A stretch of DNA of 64,000 bases from Stutzerimonas decontaminans (GTDB taxonomy: Bacteria > Pseudomonadota > Gammaproteobacteria > Pseudomonadales > Pseudomonadaceae): assembly GCF_000661915.1 (NCBI RefSeq), contig NZ_CP007509.1, forward strand, positions 2,373,501-2,437,500. The letters run 5' to 3'. The position numbers were made by a program, and so were the translations under genes. The notes beneath the pieces were generated by a model. The model did no database searches. It worked only from the letters and a program-made list of their open reading frames with translations, and was not told where the DNA came from. Shown in pieces: positions 37,115 to 46,193 of this stretch (its first letter is position 1; each line of letters starts with the position of its first letter).

Positions 37115-37213
37115 TTTGGCTGCCTCGAACAGCTGGTCGAGCACAAGGGCGGGCTCAAGCAAACGCGGCAGACCATCCCTGAGCAGATGCGTGGGCGCCT
37201 GGAGCCGCGTTAG
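37115..37213 (+). pseudogene. short remnant resembling the C-terminus of LigD
   Basis: A 32-codon open stretch after an in-frame TGA, with no start codon or ribosome binding site, ends with TAG. Its last residues, TRQTIPEQMRGRLEPR, resemble the end of the LigD in this window, IRQTITAQMRERLGMPA; over 39 bases I count 28 matches. This suggests a decayed fragment of a second ligase/primase-type gene. The match is short, so chance is possible. The rest of the 37075-37456 gap shows no gene. Confidence 0.35.
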
Positions 37214-37326
37214 CACACGACCGTCCCCCTAGTCAGGCTCTGTAAACGTCGCCAGTGCAAGCGCTGGTGGACATTTTGTCGCAGCTGTTCGTTGAGCCAA
37301 AACAATCAAGACGGTCTACTCTGTGC

Positions 37327-37342
37327 ATACCCCCACGGGTAT
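37327..37342 (+). promoter_or_regulatory. CsoR/CstR-like operator (ATACCC-N4-GGGTAT)
   Basis: Perfect 6-4-6 inverted repeat ATACCC-CCAC-GGGTAT, 114 bases upstream of the DsrE-like gene. G-tract palindromes flanked by AT of this kind are the binding sites of CsoR-family repressors, which sense copper, persulfide or formaldehyde. No CsoR-family gene is in the window. The match is by eye. Confidence 0.5.
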
Positions 37343-37456
37343 ATGTGAGCGATATATGCCTGACGTTTCAGGGATAGCGGACTTCCCGTGCCGCCACTTG
37401 AGTTATCCCGACAACCTGCACGAATGCCAGCCTGACTGGCTCAAGGAGAAGCGAAG

Positions 37457-37873
37457 ATGAAGAAATTTCTTGCCGCCGTTGCCCTGGCAAGCCTGAGTTC
37501 CTTGGCGATCGCCGAGCAACAGCCTGTGATGGTGATACTTAGTGACGCGAGCCCCATGACCCAGGGAATGGCGATGGTCCTAGCCAACCAGATGCAGGCG
37601 CAAGGTGCGCAGGTCGATATTCTGCTTTGCGACCAAGGCGCCGATCTGGCCCTGAAGGACGCAGGTGGCGACACCCTGAAACCCAATGACGTGACGCCGG
37701 CGCAACTGTTGAGTGCAGCCATGAGCAAGGGCGCAACCGCGTCGGTATGCGCGCTATACCTGCCTAACACTGGCCATACTCCGGACAAGCTCAAGGACGG
37801 CGTAGCAGTTGCCAAGCCCGACGCAATGGCCAGCGCAATGCTGGAGCCCAGCCGGAAAGTGTTCAGCTTCTGA
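37457..37873 (+). CDS. periplasmic DsrE-like protein
   Basis: A 138-residue exported protein with signal peptide (KKFLAAVALASLSSLAIA). The mature domain has the DsrE/YchN fold pattern: VMVILSDASPMTQGMAMVLA, then GAQVDILLCDQGADLAL and a C-terminal ASVCALYLPNTGHTPDKLKD. Two cysteines occur, and the second (ASVCALYLPN) is at the position where DsrE-type sulfur carriers keep the reactive Cys. DsrE relatives transfer sulfane sulfur; a periplasmic one could handle persulfide or polysulfide. GGAG precedes the ATG by nine bases. The upstream CsoR/CstR-like palindrome supports a sulfur or metal role, which is inference. Confidence 0.8.
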   Translation: MKKFLAAVALASLSSLAIAEQQPVMVILSDASPMTQGMAMVLANQMQAQGAQVDILLCDQGADLALKDAGGDTLKPNDVTPAQLLSAAMSKGATASVCALYLPNTGHTPDKLKDGVAVAKPDAMASAMLEPSRKVFSF

Positions 37874-37879
37874 CAAGGC

Positions 37880-37917
37880 GTGTCCGACACGAGTGACTGT
37901 GCGCTCGTGTCGGGCAC
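37880..37917 (+). terminator. long hairpin after the DsrE-like gene
   Basis: A 14-base-pair stem with one G-U pair (GTGTCCGACACGAG with CTCGTGTCGGGCAC) and a 10-base loop, six bases after the stop codon. No T-run. The remaining 37918-38255 stretch has no supported gene. Confidence 0.6.
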
Positions 37918-38065
37918 CGGATCGGATCAGTTTGGCGCACCGAGCGAAAGTCGAGCCGGATAAGAACGGGCAAGAAACCGAAGCAGTGAAAGCAGGTAGT
38001 TCAGGTGAGTGCATGCGCGATAAAGAGCAATACAAGATAGGACCAGAGGTGAAGCCGTAATTTCG

Positions 38066-38081
38066 CATAATCTATATTATG
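38066..38081. repeat. AT-rich inverted repeat CATAAT-N4-ATTATG
   Basis: Perfect 6-4-6 palindrome in a locally AT-rich patch, 174 bases before the SLAC1-type gene. It may be an operator or a promoter element; I cannot assign a binding protein. Confidence 0.3.
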
Positions 38082-38255
38082 TTAAATAGCTTATAGACCC
38101 ATTGCGCTTTAGGACGGCGCTCGACGAATCGCCCCACTCAGAAGACTTGAGCCAGCCAGCTTGTCTCCGCGCATTTCCAGGCCTTGCATGGAAGCAGCTC
38201 GGTGGTTTCGCAGGACTCACGCCGTTAGTTTCCGGCCTGGAAGCCGAGGCTCGCT

Positions 38256-39236
38256 ATGGATACCACCATTGATACCCGCGTCGATGCGCCACATCGACTG
38301 GCTCACTTTCCGGTCGCCCTGTTCGCCAGTGTAATGGGCATCGCCGGCCTTTCGATCGCCTGGCTCAAGGCCGCCCAGACGGGGCTGGTGCCCGAAGCCA
38401 TTGGCGGTGGCGTGCGATGGCTAGCCACTGGCCTGTTCGCATTCCTGCTCTTGGTCTATGTAATCAAGCTGTTGCGGCACCCCGCAGCGGTGATGGCCGA
38501 ACGAGCGCATCCGCTCAAGCAGAACTTCTTTCCTGCAATCTCCGTCGGTGTTCTCCTGCTCGCCGTTGCATGGGCTCATGCAGCGCCGAGCGTGGCGCAA
38601 TGGCTATGGAACATCGGTGCGGCATCGCACCTGATCTTCACGCTGCTGGCGATGACCGGCTGGATCCATCACACCCACTTCGAGATCAAACACGCCAATC
38701 CGGCCTGGTTCATTCCTGTAGTGGGCAACATTCTGGTTCCGGTAGTTGGCGTGGGCTTCGCCCACAGCGACATCAGCTGGTTCTTCTTCAGCATCGGTCT
38801 GATCTTCTGGCTCGTGCTACTGACCATCGTGCTGTACCGGCTGTTCTTCCACGAGCCGCTACCAGTGCGCCTGACACCAACCCTGTTCATCCTCCTCGCC
38901 CCGCCATCGGTCGGCTTCCTTGCCTATCTGGCGTTGACCGACAGCCTCGATGCCTTTGCCCGCATTCTGTACTTCACTGCGTTGTTTCTCGGCCTGCTGC
39001 TAGCCAGCAATGCTGTGCGCTTTTACCGCGTGCCGTTTTTCATCTCCGCCTGGGCATACTCGTTCCCGTTGGCGGCGCTGACGCTGGCGACGTTCGAGAT
39101 GGCTGCCCGGACCGGCTTGCCCTTTTATGGATGGCTGAGCTGGGCCTTGCTGGCGGTACTGAGCGGCGTGGTTGCCATACTTGCAGGGAAAACAGTGACA
39201 GCGGCCTTCGGAGGCAGGATCTGCGTGCCCGAGTGA
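38256..39236 (+). CDS. SLAC1/TehA-type anion or dicarboxylate transporter
   Basis: A 326-residue inner-membrane protein with ten hydrophobic helices, in the TehA/SLAC1 voltage-dependent anion-channel fold. The start HRLAHFPVALFASVMGIAGL and the segment PAWFIPVVGNILVPVVGVGF are characteristic. Characterised relatives move sulfite, malate, nitrate or chloride; the Pseudomonas versions are commonly labelled C4-dicarboxylate or sulfite-type exporters. No signal peptide. The neighbouring DsrE-like and octaheme cytochrome genes favour a sulfur oxyanion, which is inference. It stands alone on the plus strand with 235+ bases on either side. Confidence 0.88.
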   Translation: MDTTIDTRVDAPHRLAHFPVALFASVMGIAGLSIAWLKAAQTGLVPEAIGGGVRWLATGLFAFLLLVYVIKLLRHPAAVMAERAHPLKQNFFPAISVGVLLLAVAWAHAAPSVAQWLWNIGAASHLIFTLLAMTGWIHHTHFEIKHANPAWFIPVVGNILVPVVGVGFAHSDISWFFFSIGLIFWLVLLTIVLYRLFFHEPLPVRLTPTLFILLAPPSVGFLAYLALTDSLDAFARILYFTALFLGLLLASNAVRFYRVPFFISAWAYSFPLAALTLATFEMAARTGLPFYGWLSWALLAVLSGVVAILAGKTVTAAFGGRICVPE

Positions 39237-39485
39237 ACGAACGGTAAAGGGGCTGCAGCCCGGTAAGTTCCGGTCTGATCTGTCTTGGCGAGGCGCTCCT
39301 CGTAGTTGCTGCGTTTGACTTGGAGCCTGCTGCTGCGTCGGGATGTACGTATCGCGGGAGTCGATGGCTGAGCGTGGTGATATGCGAGGGCGGTCCAGTC
39401 CAGCAAACGCCCGCCGATTGCCGCGCACGGAATGAACTATCGTTAGGTAGAGCCTTGTACCCTGCCCCCCATGGAGACGGGACCT

Positions 39486-41069
39486 ATGACAATCTTGCGC
39501 CGAGGTTCCGCCTGGTTACTGTACCTAGCTCTCCTGGTTCCTGTTTCGCTGCTCGCTGCCACGGCCGACCATAGCCAGTTCAAGGCGCTGCAAAGGCCTT
39601 TCGCAAGTGGCGAGGACGTCACGCGCGCCTGCCTGCGCTGCCACACCGAGGCGGCAAAACAGGTTATGGCTACCCGTCACTGGACTTGGGACTACACCAA
39701 TCCGGACACCGGCCAGCGCTTGGGCAAGAAGACCATGCTCAACGGTTTCTGCATAGGCGACCGGTCCAACGAGGCCTTCTGCCAGTCCTGTCACGTCGGC
39801 TATGGCTGGAAAGATGCCAGCTTCGATTTCTCCGATGAGAGCAAGGTCGACTGCCTGGCCTGCCACAACACCGGCAACTATGTGAAGCTCGCCGGTTTGG
39901 CCGGTCACCCGCCGCTGGTGCGCACCGAAACCTCGCCCGGCTCAGGCAAGTTCGCTGAGCCGGTAGACCTGGCGGCAGTGGCGCGCAACATCGGCGTCAC
40001 CTCACGCCGCACCTGTGGCACTTGCCACTACTATGGTGGCGGCGGCGACGGCGTGAAACACGGCGATCTAGACTCTTCGCTGAACGATCCGCCGCGCAGC
40101 CTCGATATACACATGTCCAGCGACGGCCCGGACTTCAGTTGCTCCACCTGTCATGTTGCCGACCAGCACAAGATCGCCGGTAGCCGCATTAGCGTGACTG
40201 CGGCGGATCCGCATGCGCCGATCCTGCGCGGCGAGCGCAGCGCGCGTAACCCGTCCACCTGCCAGTCCTGTCATGGGGAACGTCCGCACAAAGCTTCGGT
40301 AGTGCATGCCAGCCGGCTCAACGACCACACTCGTACCCTGGCCTGCCAGACTTGCCATATTCCGACCTTCGCCCGAGGCGGCGTGCCAACCAAGATGGCC
40401 TGGGACTGGTCCACCGTTGGCAGACTGGACAGCGAGGGCAAACCGTTCTTGACCAGAAACGCCAAGGGCCACGTGATCTACGACAGTCGCAAAGGCGACT
40501 TCGTCCTCGGCGAGGATGTGGTGCCGAACTATGTCTGGTTTGATGGCACCGTCACCTATGTACAGCCGGACACCCGGATCGATCCGAGCAGCCGCGTGCC
40601 GATCAATGTCTTTCACGGCACAGCGGGCGCTGCGAATGCTCGCATCTGGCCGGTCAAGACGTTCCATAGCCGTCAGCCATACGACAGGGTCCACATGACC
40701 TTGCTGGTACCACATACCGCCATCCCGGACGACACTGCCCTCTGGTACAACTTCGACTGGGCCAAAGCGCTGCAGGCCGGCGCAGATGCCACCGGCGCGC
40801 CCTACAGCGGCCAGTACGGCTTCGTCGACACCTCGATGCTGTGGCCGATCACCCACATGGTCGCGCCCAAGGAACAAGCCCTGGACTGCGCCCAGTGTCA
40901 CTCCAGCCAGAGCCGCTTGGCGGCGGTTCCCGGAATCTGGTTGCCGGGCAAGGAACGCAACTCGCTGCTGGACACACTCGGCTTCAGCCTGGCTGGCCTC
41001 GCCCTGCTAGGCGTGCTGGTCCACGGCCTGCTGCGCATCGTCGCGCACCAGCGCAGACGGAGGTACTGA
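39486..41069 (+). CDS. octaheme c-type cytochrome (tetrathionate reductase family, Otr-like)
   Basis: A 527-residue multiheme cytochrome with eight CxxCH heme sites in order: CLRCH, CQSCH, CLACH, CGTCH, CSTCH, CQSCH, CQTCH and CAQCH. Relatives such as Shewanella Otr reduce tetrathionate, nitrite and hydroxylamine in the periplasm. The N-terminal helix (AWLLYLALLVPVSLLAA) and a C-terminal helix (GFSLAGLALLGVLVHGLLRI) can anchor it to the inner membrane. The earlier ATG at 39471 is in frame, but GGAG nine bases before ATG 39486 favours that start. The cytochrome b partner begins one base after the stop, so this is a quinol-linked pair. Confidence 0.92.
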   Translation: MTILRRGSAWLLYLALLVPVSLLAATADHSQFKALQRPFASGEDVTRACLRCHTEAAKQVMATRHWTWDYTNPDTGQRLGKKTMLNGFCIGDRSNEAFCQSCHVGYGWKDASFDFSDESKVDCLACHNTGNYVKLAGLAGHPPLVRTETSPGSGKFAEPVDLAAVARNIGVTSRRTCGTCHYYGGGGDGVKHGDLDSSLNDPPRSLDIHMSSDGPDFSCSTCHVADQHKIAGSRISVTAADPHAPILRGERSARNPSTCQSCHGERPHKASVVHASRLNDHTRTLACQTCHIPTFARGGVPTKMAWDWSTVGRLDSEGKPFLTRNAKGHVIYDSRKGDFVLGEDVVPNYVWFDGTVTYVQPDTRIDPSSRVPINVFHGTAGAANARIWPVKTFHSRQPYDRVHMTLLVPHTAIPDDTALWYNFDWAKALQAGADATGAPYSGQYGFVDTSMLWPITHMVAPKEQALDCAQCHSSQSRLAAVPGIWLPGKERNSLLDTLGFSLAGLALLGVLVHGLLRIVAHQRRRRY

Positions 41070-41070
41070 G

Positions 41071-41667
41071 ATGACCGAACGCCTCTACCTATTCACCCGC
41101 TTCGAACGCTTCTGGCACTGGTCGCAGGCGGCGCTGATCATCACCCTGCTGTTCAGCGGCTTTGCGATTCACGGCAGCCATGCCCTGCTCGATTTCCGCA
41201 CGGCAGTCGAAGTTCATGAAATGGCCGCTTGGCTGCTGATCGCCCTGTGGATTTTCGCCATCTTCTGGCACTTCACCACAGGGCAATGGAAGCAGTACAT
41301 CCCGACCCTGACCAACATCCAGCGGGTGACGCTTTACTATGCCCACGGCATCTTCACCGGCGCCCCGCACCCCTACAAGGTTACCCGCAAGCGCAAGCAC
41401 AACCCGCTGCAGCGCATCGCCTACCTGGGCGTGCTGGTGCTGATCAATCCACTGATCTGGGTGAGCGGCCTGTTCTATCTGTTCTGGGGGCGTCTGGAGG
41501 CTCACGTGCCTGACTGGCTGGGCTTGGAGCAGGTGGCCACAGTGCATACCTTCGCGGCCTTCCTGATGCTGATTTTCCTGATCGTACATGTGTACCTGAC
41601 CACCACCGGGCATACACCGTTGGCGCACATCCGCGCGATGATCACCGGTTGGGAGGGACGCGACTAA
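41071..41667 (+). CDS. cytochrome b561/hydrogenase-type diheme membrane subunit
   Basis: A 198-residue inner-membrane cytochrome b with four helices (HWSQAALIITLLFSGFAIHG and TFAAFLMLIFLIVHVYLTTT begin and end the bundle). Histidines in FERFWHWSQ, EVHEMAAW, FWHFTTG and HTFAAF-VHVYL are the expected heme ligands, as in the b-subunits of NiFe hydrogenases and formate dehydrogenases. It should pass electrons from the quinol pool to the octaheme cytochrome encoded just before it. The coupling (TGA then ATG one base later) supports a two-subunit complex. Confidence 0.93.
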   Translation: MTERLYLFTRFERFWHWSQAALIITLLFSGFAIHGSHALLDFRTAVEVHEMAAWLLIALWIFAIFWHFTTGQWKQYIPTLTNIQRVTLYYAHGIFTGAPHPYKVTRKRKHNPLQRIAYLGVLVLINPLIWVSGLFYLFWGRLEAHVPDWLGLEQVATVHTFAAFLMLIFLIVHVYLTTTGHTPLAHIRAMITGWEGRD

Positions 41668-41966
41668 CCTCGGCGCTGGTCACTCGCCGCCGCCACGAAG
41701 GGACATTGGCCCCAGCCATTGCGCAGCGGATCGCTTCAGCGCATCTCGGGTGCAGAGCCTGGTGCTGCACGTAGGGCCTGCCCCAATGCGCTGTCACGAT
41801 CGACGTAGCCGCATCAGGCGGCCGCTGGTTCCGAGCCCCCTTCTCGCTCCGTGCAGCATCGCCGCAGGCTAGCCGAAGCAGCAGGTCGTAGCCCTCACCA
41901 GGGCGTGGTCGAAGCGGATAAAAGGCGCTCAGTGATTAAGGCGCTCCTTAGTGAGCCCGGCGTCGC

Positions 41967-42587
41967 TCAGCCCGCCAGCGGCTTGCGTGCTACCAGGTCG
42001 ATCAGCGCCGACATTCCGCGATGGCGGGTTCCCTCCTCAATGTGCACGTCATATTCGGCCAGATGCAGTATCTCCAGCCCGGCGAAGGCCTCGCGAAGCA
42101 GTCCAGCCGTATAGAGGTGGGTCGGGTCCTGCGGGCCGCCGGTGCCGTATTGCAGTTGCTCGAGCCGATAACCTTCGAGCAGCAGCAGGCCCCCTGGCTT
42201 CAGCGCGCGCTGCATGTTGGCGAACATCTGAGCACGCGCGTCAGGCGCGGCGAATTGGATGAATATCGCGACGATGGCGTCAAAACGCTCGGTTCCCCAG
42301 TGCCAGCTCAGCAGGTCAGCACACTCATGGGTGAGGCTTACGCCCCGTTCCGCGGCCAGTAGGCGTGACTTTTCGATCGCGCGTGGTGCGGCCTCCACCG
42401 CCAGCACATCGAGCCCCTGCTCTGCCAGCCAGACGCCATTGCGACCCTCGCCGTCGGCTACCGACAGGACCTTCATCCCAGGCGTGAAACGCGCTGCCTG
42501 ACTTGCAAGAAACGCGTTGGGCTCCTTGCCGAACAGGTAGTCATCCTCTTTGAAGCGCTCATTCCATTGTTCGATCTGCGGGTCCAT
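41967..42587 (-). CDS. class I SAM-dependent methyltransferase (TehB-like)
   Basis: A 206-residue Rossmann-type methyltransferase. The SAM site is VLSVADGEGRNGVWLAEQGL, followed by the acidic loop VLAVEAAPRAIEKSRLLAAE and the post-motif LKPGGLLLLEGYRLEQLQYG. The start MDPQIEQWNERFKEDDYLFG is typical of TehB/SAM-methyltransferases active on small molecules such as tellurite, thiols or thiopurines. The substrate cannot be assigned. It stands alone, about 180 bases from the ACP gene of the oxygen-responsive block, and is probably not part of it. Confidence 0.88.
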   Translation of the reverse strand: MDPQIEQWNERFKEDDYLFGKEPNAFLASQAARFTPGMKVLSVADGEGRNGVWLAEQGLDVLAVEAAPRAIEKSRLLAAERGVSLTHECADLLSWHWGTERFDAIVAIFIQFAAPDARAQMFANMQRALKPGGLLLLEGYRLEQLQYGTGGPQDPTHLYTAGLLREAFAGLEILHLAEYDVHIEEGTRHRGMSALIDLVARKPLAG

Positions 42588-42769
42588 AAGGCTCTCCGAA
42601 ACTGTTCATGGCGACGACATCGGAACGCAATATACCCCCTGCCGTATTGAAACAGGCAACCCGCGCGGTGGTACTCAAGGGCGGCAACCCAAGCGCTCGG
42701 CATGCAATCGCCGGCTCTTCAAAACTGAGCAGTTCGGGTGTGCGTTCTTGCAGCGACTAAGCAGGCGAG

Positions 42770-43030
42770 TCAGTTGTGCGCGCCCTCCTCCAGGCGCTTT
42801 TGCAGGTAGCTGACCACCGAATCGATGCTGATCAGCAGCTGATAATCGGCCTCTGGAATGTTCACACCGAGGCGCTGATGCAGCGCAGAGATGTAGCGCA
42901 ACCAATCCATCGAATCGAGGTCAACCTCATCGCGCAGCAGACGGTCGGGGCGTAAGGTTTTCACATCGACCTCCGGCGCGATGTGTTGCAGCGCCTCGAG
43001 TGCGATGTCGCGAATCTGCGCTTCTTCCAT
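42770..43030 (-). CDS. stand-alone acyl carrier protein paralogue
   Basis: An 86-residue acidic protein with the acyl carrier pattern: IRDIALEALQHIAPEVDVKT, then LRDEVDLDSMDWLRYISALH. The serine of DLDSMDW is the expected 4'-phosphopantetheine site (family DSL/DSM). It is not the fatty-acid AcpP: the recognition helix differs and no fab genes are near. It starts 12 bases after the E2 gene and is the last of the acs-E1-E2-acp transcript. It may hold an acyl or lipoyl intermediate for the complex, which is inference. Confidence 0.87.
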   Translation of the reverse strand: MEEAQIRDIALEALQHIAPEVDVKTLRPDRLLRDEVDLDSMDWLRYISALHQRLGVNIPEADYQLLISIDSVVSYLQKRLEEGAHN

Positions 43031-43042
43031 TTCGTTCTCCTG

Positions 43043-44203
43043 TCACAGGCTGTCGGGGCTCTGTAGCAGACGGCCCACCTCGACGAGAAACCGCGCGCCG
43101 TAATGGCCGTCGCTCGCCCTGTGATCGGCTGCCAGGCTCAGTACGACGGTTGGCATCACGCAGAGCGAGCCGGCTTCCACCCATGGGCGCTCGGCGATCC
43201 GCCCAACGCCTACCAGCGCGACCTGCGGCGGATAGATGACACCAAACACGCTGTCGACGCCCTGCTCGCCTAGCTGGGTAACGGTTAGCGTGACGTCACT
43301 CATTTCCGAGCTGCGCAATGACCCACTGCGCGCACGTTGTATCAGGTCGGCTAATCCATCCATCAGTTGCGGCAACGATTTTTCCGCAACGTCATGCAGC
43401 GCAGGTGCAACTAGGCCACCCTGACGCAAGGCGATGGCCACACCAAGGTGGATGCCCTCGGCTGGCCGAAAGCCGTCGTCACGCCAGTAGCCATTGAGCA
43501 ATGGATACTGGCGCAACGCCAGCGCCACAGCCTTGAGTATCACCGCACCGGCGAGCAAGCGCTGCTCTGGTGGCCGCTCGGCGTTATAGGCCTGGAGCCA
43601 GCTGCTGGCGGCGCCGAATGCAACGGTTTCGCTCAGGTAGTAATGCGGAATCTCGCGCTTGGATCGGCTCATGGCGGCGGCGATCGCCTGGCGCATCGCG
43701 GCGTTGCGATCTACCGGTGCAGCTTTCGGCGAAGCGGCTTCCACATCTTCCAGCGTAATGGTGCCGTGAGGGCCACTGGCGCTGAGCGCCTCCGGGTCGA
43801 TACCCAGTTCAGCGGCTCGTTTGCGGGCGGCAGGGGATATACGAGCTCGCGTTGCGCCTTGCTGAACAGCGGTAGCGGCTGCCGGTTGTGGCTCCCCTTG
43901 TGGTACAGCGGCTTTCGGGCCTTGTACCAGCACCGCAGCCTGCGCTAATGCAGCTTCGCGGGATTCGCCGGGTTCAAGCAGCGTCGCGATGGCGGTGCCG
44001 ACCGGGATCTTGCAGCCTGGCTCGATCAGTAGTTGCAGCACTTCGCCGGTTTGCCAGCATTCAACGTCCACCGCAGCCTTGGCGGTATCGACCACGGCGA
44101 TTACCTCGCCACGTTCGATTCGCGTCCCGGGCTTCACCTTCCATTGCAGCAGCGTGCCTTCATCCATGTCTGCGCCCAGTGATGGCAGTTTGAAAACGAT
44201 CAT
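43043..44203 (-). CDS. dihydrolipoamide acyltransferase (E2) of a 2-oxoacid dehydrogenase complex
   Basis: A 386-residue E2 with one lipoyl domain (lysine in VVDTAKAAVDVECW near residue 43), an E1/E3-binding domain (RARISPAARKRAAELGIDPE) and the catalytic acyltransferase domain ending in LSLAADHRASDGHYGARFLV, where His and Asp of the DHRxxDG motif are intact. A GTG two codons earlier is in frame, but GAGG lies before ATG 44203. It follows the E1 beta gene by 27 bases. No E3 gene is nearby, so E3 must be shared with other complexes. Confidence 0.93.
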   Translation of the reverse strand: MIVFKLPSLGADMDEGTLLQWKVKPGTRIERGEVIAVVDTAKAAVDVECWQTGEVLQLLIEPGCKIPVGTAIATLLEPGESREAALAQAAVLVQGPKAAVPQGEPQPAAATAVQQGATRARISPAARKRAAELGIDPEALSASGPHGTITLEDVEAASPKAAPVDRNAAMRQAIAAAMSRSKREIPHYYLSETVAFGAASSWLQAYNAERPPEQRLLAGAVILKAVALALRQYPLLNGYWRDDGFRPAEGIHLGVAIALRQGGLVAPALHDVAEKSLPQLMDGLADLIQRARSGSLRSSEMSDVTLTVTQLGEQGVDSVFGVIYPPQVALVGVGRIAERPWVEAGSLCVMPTVVLSLAADHRASDGHYGARFLVEVGRLLQSPDSL

Positions 44204-44230
44204 GCACACCTCATAGCCGAGATCGGCGCG

Positions 44231-45205
44231 CTAATGCAACAGCTGGCGGGCCGCCGCGATGATGGACGAGACCTGTGGCAGGGCCGCATCTTCCAGATGC
44301 TTGGCGTACGGAATCGGCACCTCGGCGCTGCACACGCGTGCCGGTGGCGCGTCTAGTTCGAAGAAACCCTGCTCGATAATGCGCGCGATGATCTCCGCCG
44401 ACAGGCTGCCGCTGCGCCAACCTTCGTCGACCACCAGAACGCGCCGCGTCTTGCGGACCGACTCGAGGATGGTCGCGTCGTCCAGCGGGCGCAGCACACG
44501 AAGGTCGATGACTTCCGCCGCGATGCCCTCTTTTGCCAGCTCTTCGGCCGCCTGCAGCGCCTTGGGCAAAGTGCCGCCGTAAGCGATCAAGGTCAGGTCC
44601 CTGCCCTGCCGTCGCACACGAGCCGAGCGAATGTCCACCGTTGGAGGTGCCTGCAGCTCATCCTCCAGGTTGTACAGCTGGGCATGCTCGAAGATCAGCA
44701 CGGGGTCCGGGGCCTGCAGCGCGGGCCAAAGCATGCCGCGGGCATCCTCGACCGTAGCCGGGGCAAGGATAATCAGGCCGGGAATATGGGCGAACCAGCC
44801 TTCCAGACTATGGGAATGCTGCGCTGCCAGTTGCCGCCCGGCCCCGGTGGCCATGCGCAACACCAGCGGAACGGAAAACTGCCCGCCGGACATGTGCCGA
44901 AGCGTCGCGGCGGTGTTGATCAGCGGATCGAGGGCCAGCAGGGCGAAGTTCACCGTCATGACCTCGACGATCGGCCGCATACCACCGAGTGCCGCGCCAA
45001 TACCGGCACCGACGAACGCCAGTTCGGACAACGGCGTGTCGCGGATGCGCGCCTCGCCAAATTCGGCCAGCAGGCCTTTGGACACGGCATAGGTGCCGCC
45101 GTAGCGACCAACATCCTCGCCCATCAGAAAGACCCTTTCATCGCGCTGCAGGGCTTCACGCAGCGCTTCCTGCAGGGCCTCGCGGTAGCTGATCCGGGTA
45201 GTCAT
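44231..45205 (-). CDS. 2-oxoacid dehydrogenase E1 component, beta subunit
   Basis: A 324-residue E1 beta (transketolase-like) starting [20 protein letters not shown]. Features are [20 protein letters not shown], a middle [20 protein letters not shown] with the conserved histidine, and the C-terminal domain [21 protein letters not shown] much longer open frame upstream overlaps E1 alpha; ATG at 45205 overlaps the E1 alpha stop as ATGA. With E1 alpha it decarboxylates a 2-oxoacid (pyruvate or a related acid) using thiamine diphosphate and hands the acyl group to E2. Confidence 0.94.
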   Translation of the reverse strand: MTTRISYREALQEALREALQRDERVFLMGEDVGRYGGTYAVSKGLLAEFGEARIRDTPLSELAFVGAGIGAALGGMRPIVEVMTVNFALLALDPLINTAATLRHMSGGQFSVPLVLRMATGAGRQLAAQHSHSLEGWFAHIPGLIILAPATVEDARGMLWPALQAPDPVLIFEHAQLYNLEDELQAPPTVDIRSARVRRQGRDLTLIAYGGTLPKALQAAEELAKEGIAAEVIDLRVLRPLDDATILESVRKTRRVLVVDEGWRSGSLSAEIIARIIEQGFFELDAPPARVCSAEVPIPYAKHLEDAALPQVSSIIAAARQLLH

Positions 45206-46193
45206 GGCTGCACCTGCGGTGTGTATACGTCGCTGCACAACTGCTCGATGGGTTCGAGCGTGCCGGCCTCCGCGTAGGCTACGGCGTCCTCTACTTCCTG
45301 CCTCACGGCAGCCTCTATCGCCAGAAAGCCCGGCTCGTCCAACAGGCCCTGCGCCTTCAGTCGGGCGCTGTAGGTGTGGATCGGTCCGCGCTGCTTCCAC
45401 TGCTCCACTTCGGCCTTGTCGCGATACAGCTCCGGGTCGAACATCGAATGGGCGCGGAAGCGGTAGGTCTGAAACTCCAGGAAATACGGGCCCTGACCGC
45501 TGCGCACGTGCGCCACCGCCGCTCGGGTGGCGTCGTGCACTGCAACCACATCCATGCCGTCGACGGCCGCGGCGGTCACCCGATACGCCGCAGCCTTGGC
45601 GCATAGATCGGGCTGCGATTGCGAGCGGGCCAGCGCAGTGCCCATTGCATAAAGGTTGTTCTCGCAGCAAAACAGCACCGGCAACTGCCACAGCGCCGCC
45701 AGGTTCATTGATTCGTGGAATGCGCCTTCGGCCATCGCCCCCTCGCCGAAGAAACAGGCACTGATACGTGAACCCTTCTGCATCTGCTCGGCCAGCGCCA
45801 GACCGACCGCCAGTGGCAGGCCACCGCCGACAATGGCGTTCCCACCGAAGAAGCGCGTGCAAGCGTCGAACAGGTGCATGGAGCCGCCGCGCCCGTGCGA
45901 GCAGCCCTGCTGGCGACCATACATCTCGGCCATGATCGCCTTCATCGGCACGCCCTGGATCAGCGCGTGGCCATGTTCACGGTAGGTGGCTATAACGGCA
46001 TCGTCCGCGGCCAGCGCATGCAGGCTCCCGACCGCCACGGCCTCCTCGCCGATATAAAGGTGCAGGAAACCGCGAATCTTGCCCTCGCCATACAGCTCGG
46101 CGGCGCGCTCTTCCATGAGCCGAATGCGCAACATGTCGCGCAGCAGGCCCAGCGCCAGCTCCGACGGATAGATCACGGCAGACGGCTTGCTCA

